A stretch of DNA of 64,000 nt from Halorubrum sp. 48-1-W. Lineage in GTDB: Archaea > Halobacteriota > Halobacteria > Halobacteriales > Haloferacaceae. Position numbers and translations under genes: made by a program. Below are positions 8,549 through 15,844 of the stretch, piece after piece (positions within the stretch are counted from its first letter, which is position 1; each line of letters opens with the position of its first letter). A model generated the notes under the pieces. It had not been told where the DNA came from. It searched no databases and saw only the letters and a program-made list of their open reading frames with translations. The stretch covers positions 16,903 through 80,902 of the forward strand of contig NZ_QMIM01000022.1 in NCBI RefSeq assembly GCF_003287355.1. Reading direction: 5' to 3'.

Positions 8549-9070
8549 TCAGCGAACGAACCGCGAGCAGGTCCCACAGAGGTTCTCCTCTTTCACGTCG
8601 ACCTCGCGGACCGTGGGCGAAAACGACATCACGCACTTGCTGTTGTCGCAGTGTTCCAGACCGAGGGTGTGGCCGACCTCGTGGACGACCTCCTTGCGGA
8701 CGCGGTCGGCGAACACGTCGATCGCGGGTTTCGTCGACACGCCGCCGTCCGAGGAGGTTCGGAGGCGGTGCGTCGAGATCACCGAGCCGCTACCGTTGAG
8801 GTACGCCAGCCCGAACACGTAGTTCCGTCGCCGGTAGTAGAGGTCGCGCGGCGTGATCCCGATGTTCTTCTCGCCGCCGCCGACCCTGCTGACGACCTCG
8901 ATGAGCTCCTCCGCGCGGTACTGTCCCCGTCCGGCGTCGTAGGCGGTCTCCGGGACGTCCTGGTCGTCGTGGACCGTTACGTCACAGTCGTAGACCGACC
9001 GTAACACACCGGAGGCCTCCCGCTTCACTCGCGGGGAAACCTCCCCGACGGGCACGATGTCCACGAGCAT
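8549..9070 (-). CDS. amzA: Archaemetzincin zinc metalloprotease
   Basis: A 173-residue peptidase of the archaemetzincin family. The zinc site HEVGHTLGLEH is complete, and the family-specific cysteines follow as CDNSKCVMSF and later CGTC, which bind a second structural zinc. The Met after the second Cys is the metzincin Met-turn. The ATG at 9070 gives MLVDIVPVGEV, a typical archaemetzincin start; the upstream extension belongs to the divergent promoter region. The gene is divergent from the UPF0146 gene with a 39-bp gap. The natural substrate of this family in archaea is not known. Confidence 0.92.
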   Translation of the reverse strand: MLVDIVPVGEVSPRVKREASGVLRSVYDCDVTVHDDQDVPETAYDAGRGQYRAEELIEVVSRVGGGEKNIGITPRDLYYRRRNYVFGLAYLNGSGSVISTHRLRTSSDGGVSTKPAIDVFADRVRKEVVHEVGHTLGLEHCDNSKCVMSFSPTVREVDVKEENLCGTCSRFVR

Positions 9071-9109
9071 GGAACGGCTTTTGACCGCCGCGGTCATAAA
9101 CCCCCCGCC

Positions 9110-9565
9110 GTGGAATCCCCTTCGCGTCGTGCGCTCGTGGCCGAACTCGACCGGTTCGATCGACTCCTCGAGGTCGGCAGCGGCGACCGTCTCGGCGTCG
9201 CCGAAGCCCTCGCTGACCGCGGTCGTGACGTGATCGCCATCGACGTCGCGGTCGACGACGGCGACGACGGAGGTACCGGGGGGTCCGCCGGATCGCTCCG
9301 CGCCCGCCACGGCGACGTGATCGCGCTCGCGGACGCACACGACCCGTCGGACGCGATCGGCGCGGACGGCGGGATCGACGCGGTGTACGCCCGCCGCCTC
9401 CCGGCGGAGCTTCAACGGCCGACCGTCGAGCTGGCGCGCCGGCTCGACGCAGCCTGTCTGTTCACCACGCTGGGGTTCGAGGAGCCGGTCGTCCCCGTCG
9501 AGCGCCGGTCGCTCCCCGACTCGACGCTCTACGTCGCACGCACGAGTACGCCCCCATCCCCGTGA
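9110..9565 (+). CDS. UPF0146 family protein
   Basis: A 151-residue protein with a partial Rossmann-like layout: [23 protein letters not shown] resembles the first strand-loop-helix of methyltransferases, and [20 protein letters not shown] follows as in UPF0146. It has the family's short length and lacks an obvious catalytic domain beyond that. It is divergent from amzA with a very short shared promoter region. Function is unknown. Confidence 0.75.
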   Translation: MESPSRRALVAELDRFDRLLEVGSGDRLGVAEALADRGRDVIAIDVAVDDGDDGGTGGSAGSLRARHGDVIALADAHDPSDAIGADGGIDAVYARRLPAELQRPTVELARRLDAACLFTTLGFEEPVVPVERRSLPDSTLYVARTSTPPSP

Positions 9566-9665
9566 TCCGCTTCCGTGGGTCGGAGCGCTCCCTGGCAGGC
9601 TCGCCGGTCGCGGGGCGGACCGCGGGAACCCGAACGTTCATTTCTCCCCCTGCCGGCCTACGGGT

Positions 9666-10529
9666 ATGCAGGTCGACGCTGTCGTGCTCGATATCGACGG
9701 GGTGTTGGTCGACGTCGCGGACTCCTACCGCCGGGCGATCGTCGAGTCGGTCGACCGCGTGTGTGGCAAGACGATCGACCACGAGGCGATCCAGTCGTTC
9801 AAGAACGCCGGCGGGTTCAACAACGACTGGGAGCTGACGTACGCGGCCGCGCTGTTCGTGGTGGCCCGCAGAGAGGGGCTCCGGATGGACGTCGGGGCGT
9901 TCACCGACCGGATCGCCGCGGGCGGCGGCGGCCTCGAGGCGGCCAAACGCGTCGTCGCCGACCTCCCCAACGTCGCGCAGGCGCGGGTCCGCGACCAGTG
10001 GGACACCGACCGCCTCCACGCCGTCTTCCAAGCGCTGTATCTCGGCGAGGAGCTGTACCGCGAGCTCGAGGGCAGTGACCCGCCGGTGACGACGACGGGC
10101 TACATCCACGACGAACCCACGCTCGTCGAGCCGGCGACGCTCGCGGATCTGACCGACCGGTTCGACGTGGGCGTGTTGACGGGACGGCCCGCCGCGGAGG
10201 CCGAGATCGCGCTCGACCGCGTCGGCCTCGACGTCCCCGACCGCCACCGGTTCACCATGGACGACTGGGAGGAGGGGAAACCGCACCCGCGGGCGCTCGT
10301 CGAACTCGCCGAGGGGTTCGACGCCGAACGGGTCGCGTTCGCGGGCGACACCCTCGACGACGTGCGGACCGCCCGCAACGCGGACCGCGAGGACGACGCC
10401 CGGGTCTACTACGCGATCGGCGTCCTGACGGGCGGACTGACCGGCGAAGACGGGACCCGAGCGTTCACCGAGGCGGGGGCCGACGCGGTCCTCGAGGACG
10501 TGAACGGACTGGTGACACTCCTCGAATAG
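9666..10529 (+). CDS. HAD-superfamily hydrolase, TIGR01548 type
   Basis: A 287-residue phosphatase-like protein. Motif I is [14 protein letters not shown] near residue 9, motif II is the Thr of GVLTGRP, the conserved Lys lies in EEGKPHP, and motif IV is AGDTLDD. The cap insertion (about residues 30-120) contains [11 protein letters not shown], a pattern of the TIGR01548 group found in archaea and cyanobacteria. The substrate is not predictable. The gene ends right at the 35-bp repeat associated with the following tRNA. Confidence 0.85.
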   Translation: MQVDAVVLDIDGVLVDVADSYRRAIVESVDRVCGKTIDHEAIQSFKNAGGFNNDWELTYAAALFVVARREGLRMDVGAFTDRIAAGGGGLEAAKRVVADLPNVAQARVRDQWDTDRLHAVFQALYLGEELYRELEGSDPPVTTTGYIHDEPTLVEPATLADLTDRFDVGVLTGRPAAEAEIALDRVGLDVPDRHRFTMDDWEEGKPHPRALVELAEGFDAERVAFAGDTLDDVRTARNADREDDARVYYAIGVLTGGLTGEDGTRAFTEAGADAVLEDVNGLVTLLE

Positions 10530-10564
10530 CGCCGCGAGAAGTGGGCCTTGCCGGATTTGAACCG
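10530..10564. repeat. 35-bp direct repeat, copy 1 (duplicate of tRNA 3' end)
   Basis: This segment is identical over 35 bp to 10635-10669. The second copy covers the last 23 nt of the CAU tRNA gene plus 12 bp of its 3' flank, so copy 1 is a detached duplicate of a tRNA 3' end. Such duplications are the footprint of integrases that use tRNA 3' ends as attachment sites. Only 70 bp separate the copies. Confidence 0.8.
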
Positions 10565-10634
10565 CAGTCGTTCCGCTTCGCTCCACTCCCTGCTTCAAAT
10601 CCGCCACTCCGCATTCGCGGCTCGCGAAACCGCT

Positions 10635-10669
10635 CGCCGCGAGAAGTGGGCCTTGCCGGATTTGAACCG
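10635..10669. repeat. 35-bp direct repeat, copy 2 (within tRNA 3' end)
   Basis: The intact copy of the repeat, overlapping the T-arm and acceptor 3' strand of the CAU tRNA. Together with copy 1 it resembles an attachment-site pair with no element left between. The spacer contains ttcaaatccg (10594-10603), an inverted copy of part of the repeat. Confidence 0.75.
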
Positions 10670-10722
10670 GCGATCAATTCGTTATGAGCGAATCGCTTTG
10701 AGCCGGACTAAGCTAAAGGCCC
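10647..10722 (-). tRNA. tRNA with CAU anticodon (probably Ile2, possibly elongator Met)
   Basis: The 76-nt cloverleaf folds cleanly without an intron. The acceptor is GGGCCTT with AAGGCCC and discriminator A; the D stem is GCTT/AAGC; the anticodon stem is ATTCG/CGAAT around loop CTCATAA; the variable loop is TGATC; and the T stem is GCCGG/CCGGC around TTCAAAT. The anticodon is CAU. It is not the initiator, which has a GGG/CCC anticodon stem. Discriminator A and the G-rich acceptor favour the isoleucine tRNA whose C34 is modified (agmatidine) to read AUA, but an elongator Met cannot be excluded by sequence alone. CCA is not encoded. Confidence 0.85.
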
Positions 10723-10750
10723 TGCTCGACGGGTAACCCCTGTTTGCCCT

Positions 10751-11224
10751 TTAGCCTACCGGGTTCCAACCGAGCGACGGAAGCACTTCGTCGAGCAGAT
10801 ACTCTTCATACCAGTTGACGCGTTTCGTGTTCCCGTTTCCGGCCGCCGCGTACCGGATCGTCATCTGGGTCTCACCGACGTCCTCGATCGGGATCAGGTA
10901 GATCTCCTCACGGATCGGCGCAAACACCGCGAAGAGATCGATCTTCCCCTCGTACCCCTCTCGTTCGTATCCGGAACTCTTCGTTCGGACGCTTCGGGTC
11001 CGAAACCGTACCGCGCCGCTCGTGGTCGCTTCGAACGCCGTCTTCGACTGTACACGATGAAACCAGCCGTCGATCTCCATCACGAAGTCGTACGGTTCGT
11101 TGTCGTATTCGAGCACGAGAACCGGCACCCCGCGAGTCACCAACTCCGCTTTCACGATCGCTTCCGTGGCCTGCCCCCGCTTCTGTGGTTCTTCGAGTCG
11201 ATCGTACTGCTCGAAACGCGACAT
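10751..11224 (-). CDS. PD-(D/E)XK nuclease-fold protein, intron-endonuclease-like
   Basis: A 157-residue protein like the group I intron-associated PD-(D/E)XK endonucleases (the I-Ssp6803I type, Pfam PDDEXK_5). The N-terminal helix has KRGQATEAIVKAELVTRG, and the active site reads EPYDFVMEIDG followed by HRVQSKTA, giving the YD...QxK arrangement of that family. Further matches are EGYEGKIDLFAVFAP and EEIYLIPIEDV. It lies between two tRNA genes on the same strand: 28 bp from the CAU tRNA and 61 bp from tRNA-Asn. Stand-alone copies exist in haloarchaea. Whether it cuts DNA at a tRNA or intron-like site is speculation. Confidence 0.8.
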   Translation of the reverse strand: MSRFEQYDRLEEPQKRGQATEAIVKAELVTRGVPVLVLEYDNEPYDFVMEIDGWFHRVQSKTAFEATTSGAVRFRTRSVRTKSSGYEREGYEGKIDLFAVFAPIREEIYLIPIEDVGETQMTIRYAAAGNGNTKRVNWYEEYLLDEVLPSLGWNPVG

Positions 11225-11285
11225 ACTACGGGCTGAGTCGTCATCGTACAAAACGCATGGTCGAGTTCGGAAACGCGGAAGAAGG

Positions 11286-11395
11286 CGCCGAAGCCAGGAC
11301 TCGAACCTGGGACCGCCTCGTGACTGTGACGTTCGGGGGGACCGTCCGCCGACCGTCGTAACAGCGAGGCGCTCTACCAACTGAGCTACTTCGGC
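11286..11395 (-). tRNA. tRNA-Asn (GUU) with a 37-nt intron
   Basis: The gene is 110 nt; removing an intron at 11322-11358 leaves a 73-nt tRNA. The acceptor is GCCGAAG/CTTCGGC with discriminator G, the D stem GCTC/GAGC, the anticodon stem CCTCG/CGAGG with loop CTGTTAA, and the T stem CCAGG/CCTGG. The intron sits between positions 37 and 38. Its borders form a perfect bulge-helix-bulge: exon CTGT pairs with intron ACAG, flanked by 3-nt bulges TAC and TCA, and the distal helix GACG/CGTC lies inside the intron. That is the archaeal splicing-endonuclease substrate. Confidence 0.95.
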
Positions 11396-11515
11396 TCGGT
11401 TCGAGGTACTCGACTGGATTTGATAGGGCTTTCGTTTCCGCCCGCCCCGTCCGGGAACGCCGATACCCCACCCGCCGACCGACACGCTTTCGGCCGGACC
11501 GCGAGAAGCCGGCGT

Positions 11516-12880
11516 ATGGCCGACCTCGACGCGGTGTTGTCGCGCGTCCGCGAGCGCGTCCTCCCGGACGCGGCGGAACGCGAACGGTTGCGAGCGACGG
11601 CCGCCGAGCTGACCGAGCGCACGCGGACAGCGATCGACGACCTCCCCGTCACGGCCGACGTGGTCCAGGTGGGCTCGACCGCGCGCGGGACGTGGGTCTC
11701 CGGCGACCGCGACATCGACCTCTTCGTACGGTTCCCGGCCGATCTCGACCGCGAGCAACTCGAGGAGTACGGGCTCGCGGTGGGCCACGCCGTCCTTCCC
11801 GACGGCCACGAGGAGTACGCCGAACACCCCTACGTGAAGGGGACCTACGACGGCTTCGACGTCGATCTGGTCCCCTGTCACGACGTCGCGGAGGCGGGTG
11901 AGTTGATCTCCGCCGTCGACCGCACCCCCTTCCACGACGCGTACCTCTCGGCGCGGCTCGACGACGACCTCGCCGACGACGTGGTCGTCGCGAAGGCGTT
12001 TCTGAAGGGGATCGGCGCGTACGGCAGCGACCTCCGGACCGAGGGCTTCTCGGGATACCTCACCGAGCTACTCGTCGCCGAACTCGGCGGGTTCCGTCCG
12101 CTCGTCGAGTCCGCCCGGAGCTGGCACCCGCCGATGGAGTTCGACCCCGAGGGGCACGCCGAACGGACGTTCGAGGACCCGCTCGTCGTCGTCGACCCGA
12201 CGGACCCGACGCGCAACGTCGCGGCGGTGTTGTCGACGGCGAACCTGGCGCGGTTTCAACACTACGCCCGCGACCTGCTCGCGACCCCCCGCGAGGAGCT
12301 GTTCGAACCGGGGACGACCGAGCCGCTCGATGCGGGAGCCGTTCGCGACCACCTCGACAGACGTGAGACGACGCCGGTCGCCGTCGTCTTCGACGCCCCG
12401 GACGTCGTCGACGACCAGCTGTGGCCACAGCTCCGCCGGTCGCTCGACGGGACCGTTCGCGGGCTGGACGACCGCGGGTTCGAGACGCTTCGTGCGCGGG
12501 CGATGGTCGGCACCGACCGGGAACGGGCTGTCCTGTACGTCGAGGTCGAGACGCCGAGACGGCCAGCGGTCGAGCGCCACGAGGGGCCGCCGGTCGCCGT
12601 ACGGAAACACGCCGACCGCTTCTACGAGTCGTACGCCGACGACGTCGACCCCGACACGTACGGGCCGTTCATCGACGGCAACCGCTACGTCGTCGAGCGC
12701 GAACGGGAGTTCACGACGGTCCGCGAGTACCTCGAGAGCGACGCCGCCGGCGACATCGCGCTCGGCGCCCGGATCGAGCCGGCGTTCGCGGACCGCGACG
12801 TCCTCGTCGGCGACGCCGTGGCGACGCTCGCCGACCGGTTCGGGAGGGACCTCCGGGAGTTCTACGAACCGCACCCCTGA
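11516..12880 (+). CDS. cca: CCA-adding tRNA nucleotidyltransferase (archaeal class I)
   Basis: The 454-residue enzyme adds or repairs the CCA end of tRNAs, which neither tRNA gene here encodes. The nucleotidyltransferase signature is GSTARGTWVSGDRDIDLFV: Gly53-Ser54 and the metal-binding D66 and D68, with the third carboxylate in FDVDLVPC. Downstream are the archaeal helical domain (VVVAKAFLKGIGAYGS, EGFSGYLTELL) and the C-terminal body and tail domains. The ATG at 11516 is used because upstream in-frame sequence is inside the tRNA-Asn promoter. Its place beside two tRNA genes fits its role. Confidence 0.95.
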   Translation: MADLDAVLSRVRERVLPDAAERERLRATAAELTERTRTAIDDLPVTADVVQVGSTARGTWVSGDRDIDLFVRFPADLDREQLEEYGLAVGHAVLPDGHEEYAEHPYVKGTYDGFDVDLVPCHDVAEAGELISAVDRTPFHDAYLSARLDDDLADDVVVAKAFLKGIGAYGSDLRTEGFSGYLTELLVAELGGFRPLVESARSWHPPMEFDPEGHAERTFEDPLVVVDPTDPTRNVAAVLSTANLARFQHYARDLLATPREELFEPGTTEPLDAGAVRDHLDRRETTPVAVVFDAPDVVDDQLWPQLRRSLDGTVRGLDDRGFETLRARAMVGTDRERAVLYVEVETPRRPAVERHEGPPVAVRKHADRFYESYADDVDPDTYGPFIDGNRYVVEREREFTTVREYLESDAAGDIALGARIEPAFADRDVLVGDAVATLADRFGRDLREFYEPHP

Positions 12881-12920
12881 GATCGCGGACGGGACCTCGA
12901 TCGACTACGGACGCCCCGGA

Positions 12921-13247
12921 TCAATCGAGGAGGCGAGCCAGCAGGTAATAGAGCCCGAGCAGGACGAGGACGACGACGACGCCGACGGCCGAAAACAGCG
13001 CACTGACTCGAGGGAACGCCATCCAGAGCGCGACGTAAAAGGAGAACCCGAACGCGAACAGCACCGCGATCACGATACCCCGCGTCGGGTTCTGGACGGC
13101 CGCGACGAACAGCCGCTGTGGTAGCGACAGGTCCGCGAAGTCGACATCGGCGGCGTCCCTCGGTGCGTCCGTCTCTGCCGGATCGGCGACGTCGGACCCG
13201 CCGTCCTCCCTCGGCGGTCCCGTCGATGCGGCTGCGTCGTCGTTCAC
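12921..13247 (-). CDS. Haloarchaeal small membrane protein
   Basis: A 108-residue protein with an acidic disordered N-terminus (about residues 1-38), a short basic-amphipathic stretch FADLSLPQRLFVAAVQNPTR, and two membrane segments (about 58-76 and 85-104). A GTG at 13247 starts the frame at VNDDAAAST. It resembles uncharacterised haloarchaeal membrane proteins. It lies downstream of the crcB pair on the same strand but 76 bp away. Function is unknown. Confidence 0.6.
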   Translation of the reverse strand: MNDDAAASTGPPREDGGSDVADPAETDAPRDAADVDFADLSLPQRLFVAAVQNPTRGIVIAVLFAFGFSFYVALWMAFPRVSALFSAVGVVVVLVLLGLYYLLARLLD

Positions 13248-13323
13248 GCCGTGCCGTACGGTCCCGGCCGTCCTGTAACTGTCGCTCCGTCCGGGTCGTG
13301 GCCGGTAGTCCCGTGTCTCGCTC

Positions 13324-13686
13324 CTACGTCCACGCGGTCACGAGCGTCGACCCGACGAGGATGGCGCCGATCGACGCGAGGAGGACGCCGAGGGCGAACG
13401 TGGCGGCGACGTCCGACTCCCCACTCTCCGCAGTGGTGACCGTCTCGACCGCGAACGACGAGAACGTCGTGAACGCGCCACAGAACCCGACGCCGAGCGC
13501 CAGGGCGGTCGCGGAGCCGACCGGTGCTGCGAGCACGCCGCCGAGCGCGAGGCTCCCGAGGACGTTGACGGCGACGAGCGAGCGACGGCCGGAAACCGCG
13601 AGCCCGACCAGGTGGCGGCACGTCGCGCCCGCCGCGCCGCCGAGGCCGACCGCGAGCGCTCCGACGAGCGGGTTCGTCGGCGTCAC
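13324..13686 (-). CDS. crcB: Fluoride channel subunit CrcB (second gene)
   Basis: A 120-residue, four-span Fluc protein that exports fluoride as part of a dimer. The motifs GGAAGATCRHLVG, NVLGSLALG and GFCGAFTTFSSF are present, the last carrying the Phe box. The GTG at 13686 overlaps the stop of the first crcB by four bases (GTGA), indicating translational coupling. Paired crcB genes usually encode the two opposite-topology halves of a heterodimer, which fits here. Confidence 0.9.
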   Translation of the reverse strand: MTPTNPLVGALAVGLGGAAGATCRHLVGLAVSGRRSLVAVNVLGSLALGGVLAAPVGSATALALGVGFCGAFTTFSSFAVETVTTAESGESDVAATFALGVLLASIGAILVGSTLVTAWT

Positions 13687-14030
13687 GATCGCCTCCCGGC
13701 GGCGAGCCCGGACAGCGCGGCCGCGAACCCGAGCCCGTAAGTGACGGCGACGTAGGTCGTCCCGCCGAGCGTGCCGAGCGCGACCGCGTCGGCCGTGAAC
13801 GTGCTGTACGTGGTGAACGAGGAGATCGCGCCGGTCCCGACGAGGAGTCGCGTCCGCGCGCCGACCGACCGCGTGATCAGGAATCCGAGGGCGAACGACC
13901 CGGCGACGTTCACGGCGAGCGTGCCGAGCCCGGTCACGTCGCCGGCGAGCACGTCGACGCCGTGCCGCGCCAGCGCGCCGACGAACCCACCGAGCGCGAC
14001 GAGGCCGACGCCGAGGGCCGTTCGCTCCAT
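13683..14030 (-). CDS. crcB: Fluoride channel subunit CrcB (first gene)
   Basis: A 115-residue Fluc homologue with GGFVGALARHGVD, NVAGSFALGFL and GTGAISSFTTYSTF. It has four membrane segments. It differs enough from its neighbour to be a distinct subunit rather than a recent copy. The ATG at 14030 follows 47 bp after the stop of the HerA-type ATPase gene, so read-through from that gene is possible. No fluoride riboswitch is recognisable in that gap. Confidence 0.9.
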   Translation of the reverse strand: MERTALGVGLVALGGFVGALARHGVDVLAGDVTGLGTLAVNVAGSFALGFLITRSVGARTRLLVGTGAISSFTTYSTFTADAVALGTLGGTTYVAVTYGLGFAAALSGLAAGRRS

Positions 14031-14077
14031 GACCGTGTCTCCGGACGGATCGAGTTGGGTGTTGTGATGTCCGTCGG

Positions 14078-15193
14078 TCACGGACCCGGTCGGTCGGCCC
14101 GTGCCGTCCGCTCGTTCCGGGCGGCTTCCGTGTCGCCCGCGCGCGGGTTCCCCCCGCCGTGTGGCGTCCGTCGTTCCCGGACACGGACCGTGTGGGCCGT
14201 CTCGCTCGCGTCGTCGACGACGAGCGCCTCGCCGGTTCCGGTCGGCAGGCGATCGGTGAGGTCGCCGGCGAGATACGTCGCCTCCGCCGTCGCCAGCGCG
14301 TCGACGTCCGGACCGGCCGTGAGCCGGTGTGCCACGACGAGGTCGGACTGCGAGACGGCGACGTCCGGGAGCGCGCTCGGTCGTTGGGTCGCACAGACGA
14401 GCGACACTCCCGGCGCCCGTCCTCGCGTCAGCAACGTCCGCAGCGCCGGGTCGGCGACGCCGTCGAAGAACGCGTGGGCCTCGTCGACGAGTAGCCAGGG
14501 AAGCCGGTCGACGGTTCCCGCCACTCTCGCGTCGTACAGCCCGCGGGCGACCGCCCGGACGACCGCCCCGGCGGCGACGTCGGGAACGCCGGACAGGTCG
14601 AGCACCGTCGGGGCGCCGCTCGCGACGAGGGACGCGACCGGGGGGGCCGCGGCGTCGAAGACGCCCCACGACTCGGCCAACCGGAGGTGGTTCCGGACCG
14701 CTCGGCGCGTTCGATCGGGTGCGTCGGCCTCGGCGACGGCCCACCGGAGCGATTCGATCGACGGAGAGCCGTCGTCGCTTCCCGCCGTCCCCACCGCGTC
14801 GGCGACGACCCGCCACAGCAGGCTTCCGGGCCCGCCCGCGGGATCGAGGCCGAGGAGGTCGGGCCAGACCACGGCCGGGATCGCGGTCGGCCGGATGACC
14901 GGCTCGAGGACCCGCCCGCCGGCCTCGGTCAGCCCGCCGAACACGCCCATCCGATCGACCACGACCGGAGCCACCCCGGTCGCGTCCGCAAGCCCCTCCG
15001 CGAGGACGCCGAGCGTGTACGACTTTCCGGTGCCGCGCTTCCCGAGGACGACGGCCGCGTGCGGCTCGTCCGCGTCGATCCCGACGGTCGCCCCGTCGCT
15101 CCCGTCCCGCGCCAGGAACGAGCCGAGGTGGACGGTCGCCGGCGATCGAGTCTCCGATCCGCCCTCCCCGTCGACACGGCCGAGAACGTTCAT
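14078..15193 (-). CDS. HerA-type P-loop ATPase
   Basis: A 371-residue AAA-like ATPase related to HerA/FtsK translocases. An N-terminal beta region (VHLGSFLARDGSDGATVGIDAD) precedes Walker A, VVLGKRGTGKSYTLGV; Walker B is LPWLLVDEAHAFFDG; a sensor-type motif SLVCATQRPSALP and an Arg-finger region TRGRAPG follow. HerA proteins act on DNA ends, but many short haloarchaeal versions have no known partner. No NurA nuclease gene is adjacent. The gene is divergent from the membrane-anchored protein gene at 15340, and a TATA-like CTTTTATC lies about 25 nt upstream of the ATG. Confidence 0.8.
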   Translation of the reverse strand: MNVLGRVDGEGGSETRSPATVHLGSFLARDGSDGATVGIDADEPHAAVVLGKRGTGKSYTLGVLAEGLADATGVAPVVVDRMGVFGGLTEAGGRVLEPVIRPTAIPAVVWPDLLGLDPAGGPGSLLWRVVADAVGTAGSDDGSPSIESLRWAVAEADAPDRTRRAVRNHLRLAESWGVFDAAAPPVASLVASGAPTVLDLSGVPDVAAGAVVRAVARGLYDARVAGTVDRLPWLLVDEAHAFFDGVADPALRTLLTRGRAPGVSLVCATQRPSALPDVAVSQSDLVVAHRLTAGPDVDALATAEATYLAGDLTDRLPTGTGEALVVDDASETAHTVRVRERRTPHGGGNPRAGDTEAARNERTARADRPGP

Positions 15194-15339
15194 ACGCGGG
15201 ATGGCGCGATATCCGATAAAAGGTGTCGGAGGGCGGGTCGACCGCACACGGTGCGGCGTGAGGACGCGACGTGTGGATGTGACGAGGTGGCCCCCATGCC
15301 GTCCGACTCCTTATATACGAATCCGCGGCCACCGGTCGT
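15194..15339. promoter_or_regulatory. Divergent promoter region
   Basis: Two TATA-like boxes point outward. On the minus strand CTTTTATC (15215-15222) lies about 25 nt before the HerA-type ATPase start. On the plus strand cttatata (about 15310-15317) lies about 25 nt before the ATG at 15340. Both spacings suit leaderless transcripts. Paired control of the two genes is an inference. Confidence 0.55.
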
Positions 15340-15807
15340 ATGCTCGACTCGAAGTCGGACACGAGTATCGGCGCGTTTCTCGCGGACAGCCGTGCGATCG
15401 AAGGGTTGCCGATCAGATTGGTGATCGCCCTCGTCGTCGGCGTCGCGAGCCTCAGCGTGATGATGGGAATGATCGGCGACATCGACGGCCTCTCGTCGAC
15501 GGAGGTGGACGCACGGCCCGAACCGGAGGTGACGACCACGGGGTCACAGACGCTGGAGATCGCGGTCGTCGACCCCGACGGGAACCGCGTCTCCGACGCG
15601 ACCGTGATCGTCCGTAGCGGATCCGCGCAGATCGACGGGCTCGCGACCGCGAAATCCGGGTCTGACGGGGTCGCGAACGTCGACGTATCCCCGGAGCTCG
15701 GGCCGAACCAGCTCGACGGGACGCTCACCGTCGACATCAAACCGCCCGCCGGGAGCGACTTCGTCGACGAGCGCGAAAACACCGAGGTGCTCGTCGTCGC
15801 GGAGTGA
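15340..15807 (+). CDS. Membrane-anchored protein with an external Ig/carboxypeptidase-regulatory-like domain
   Basis: A 155-residue protein. An N-terminal polar stretch and the sequence RAIEGLPIRLVIALVVGVAS lead into one membrane segment (about residues 24-46). The rest is an external beta-sandwich-like domain, TLEIAVVDPDGNRVSDATVI and GLATAKSGSDGVANVDV, typical of carboxypeptidase-regulatory or Ig-like repeats. The pattern of a short N-terminus, charged Arg and hydrophobic run recalls haloarchaeal pilin-like proteins, but I see no certain prepilin peptidase site. It is divergent from the HerA-type ATPase gene. Confidence 0.65.
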   Translation: MLDSKSDTSIGAFLADSRAIEGLPIRLVIALVVGVASLSVMMGMIGDIDGLSSTEVDARPEPEVTTTGSQTLEIAVVDPDGNRVSDATVIVRSGSAQIDGLATAKSGSDGVANVDVSPELGPNQLDGTLTVDIKPPAGSDFVDERENTEVLVVAE

Positions 15808-15844
15808 CGCTGGACGTCCGGCGATTCCGGCCGACCGCCGCGGG

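Noticed and set aside
10530..10603. Second, degenerate tRNA gene downstream of the CAU tRNA
   Set aside because: Only the T-arm and acceptor end are duplicated; D- and anticodon arms are missing, so it is an end duplication.
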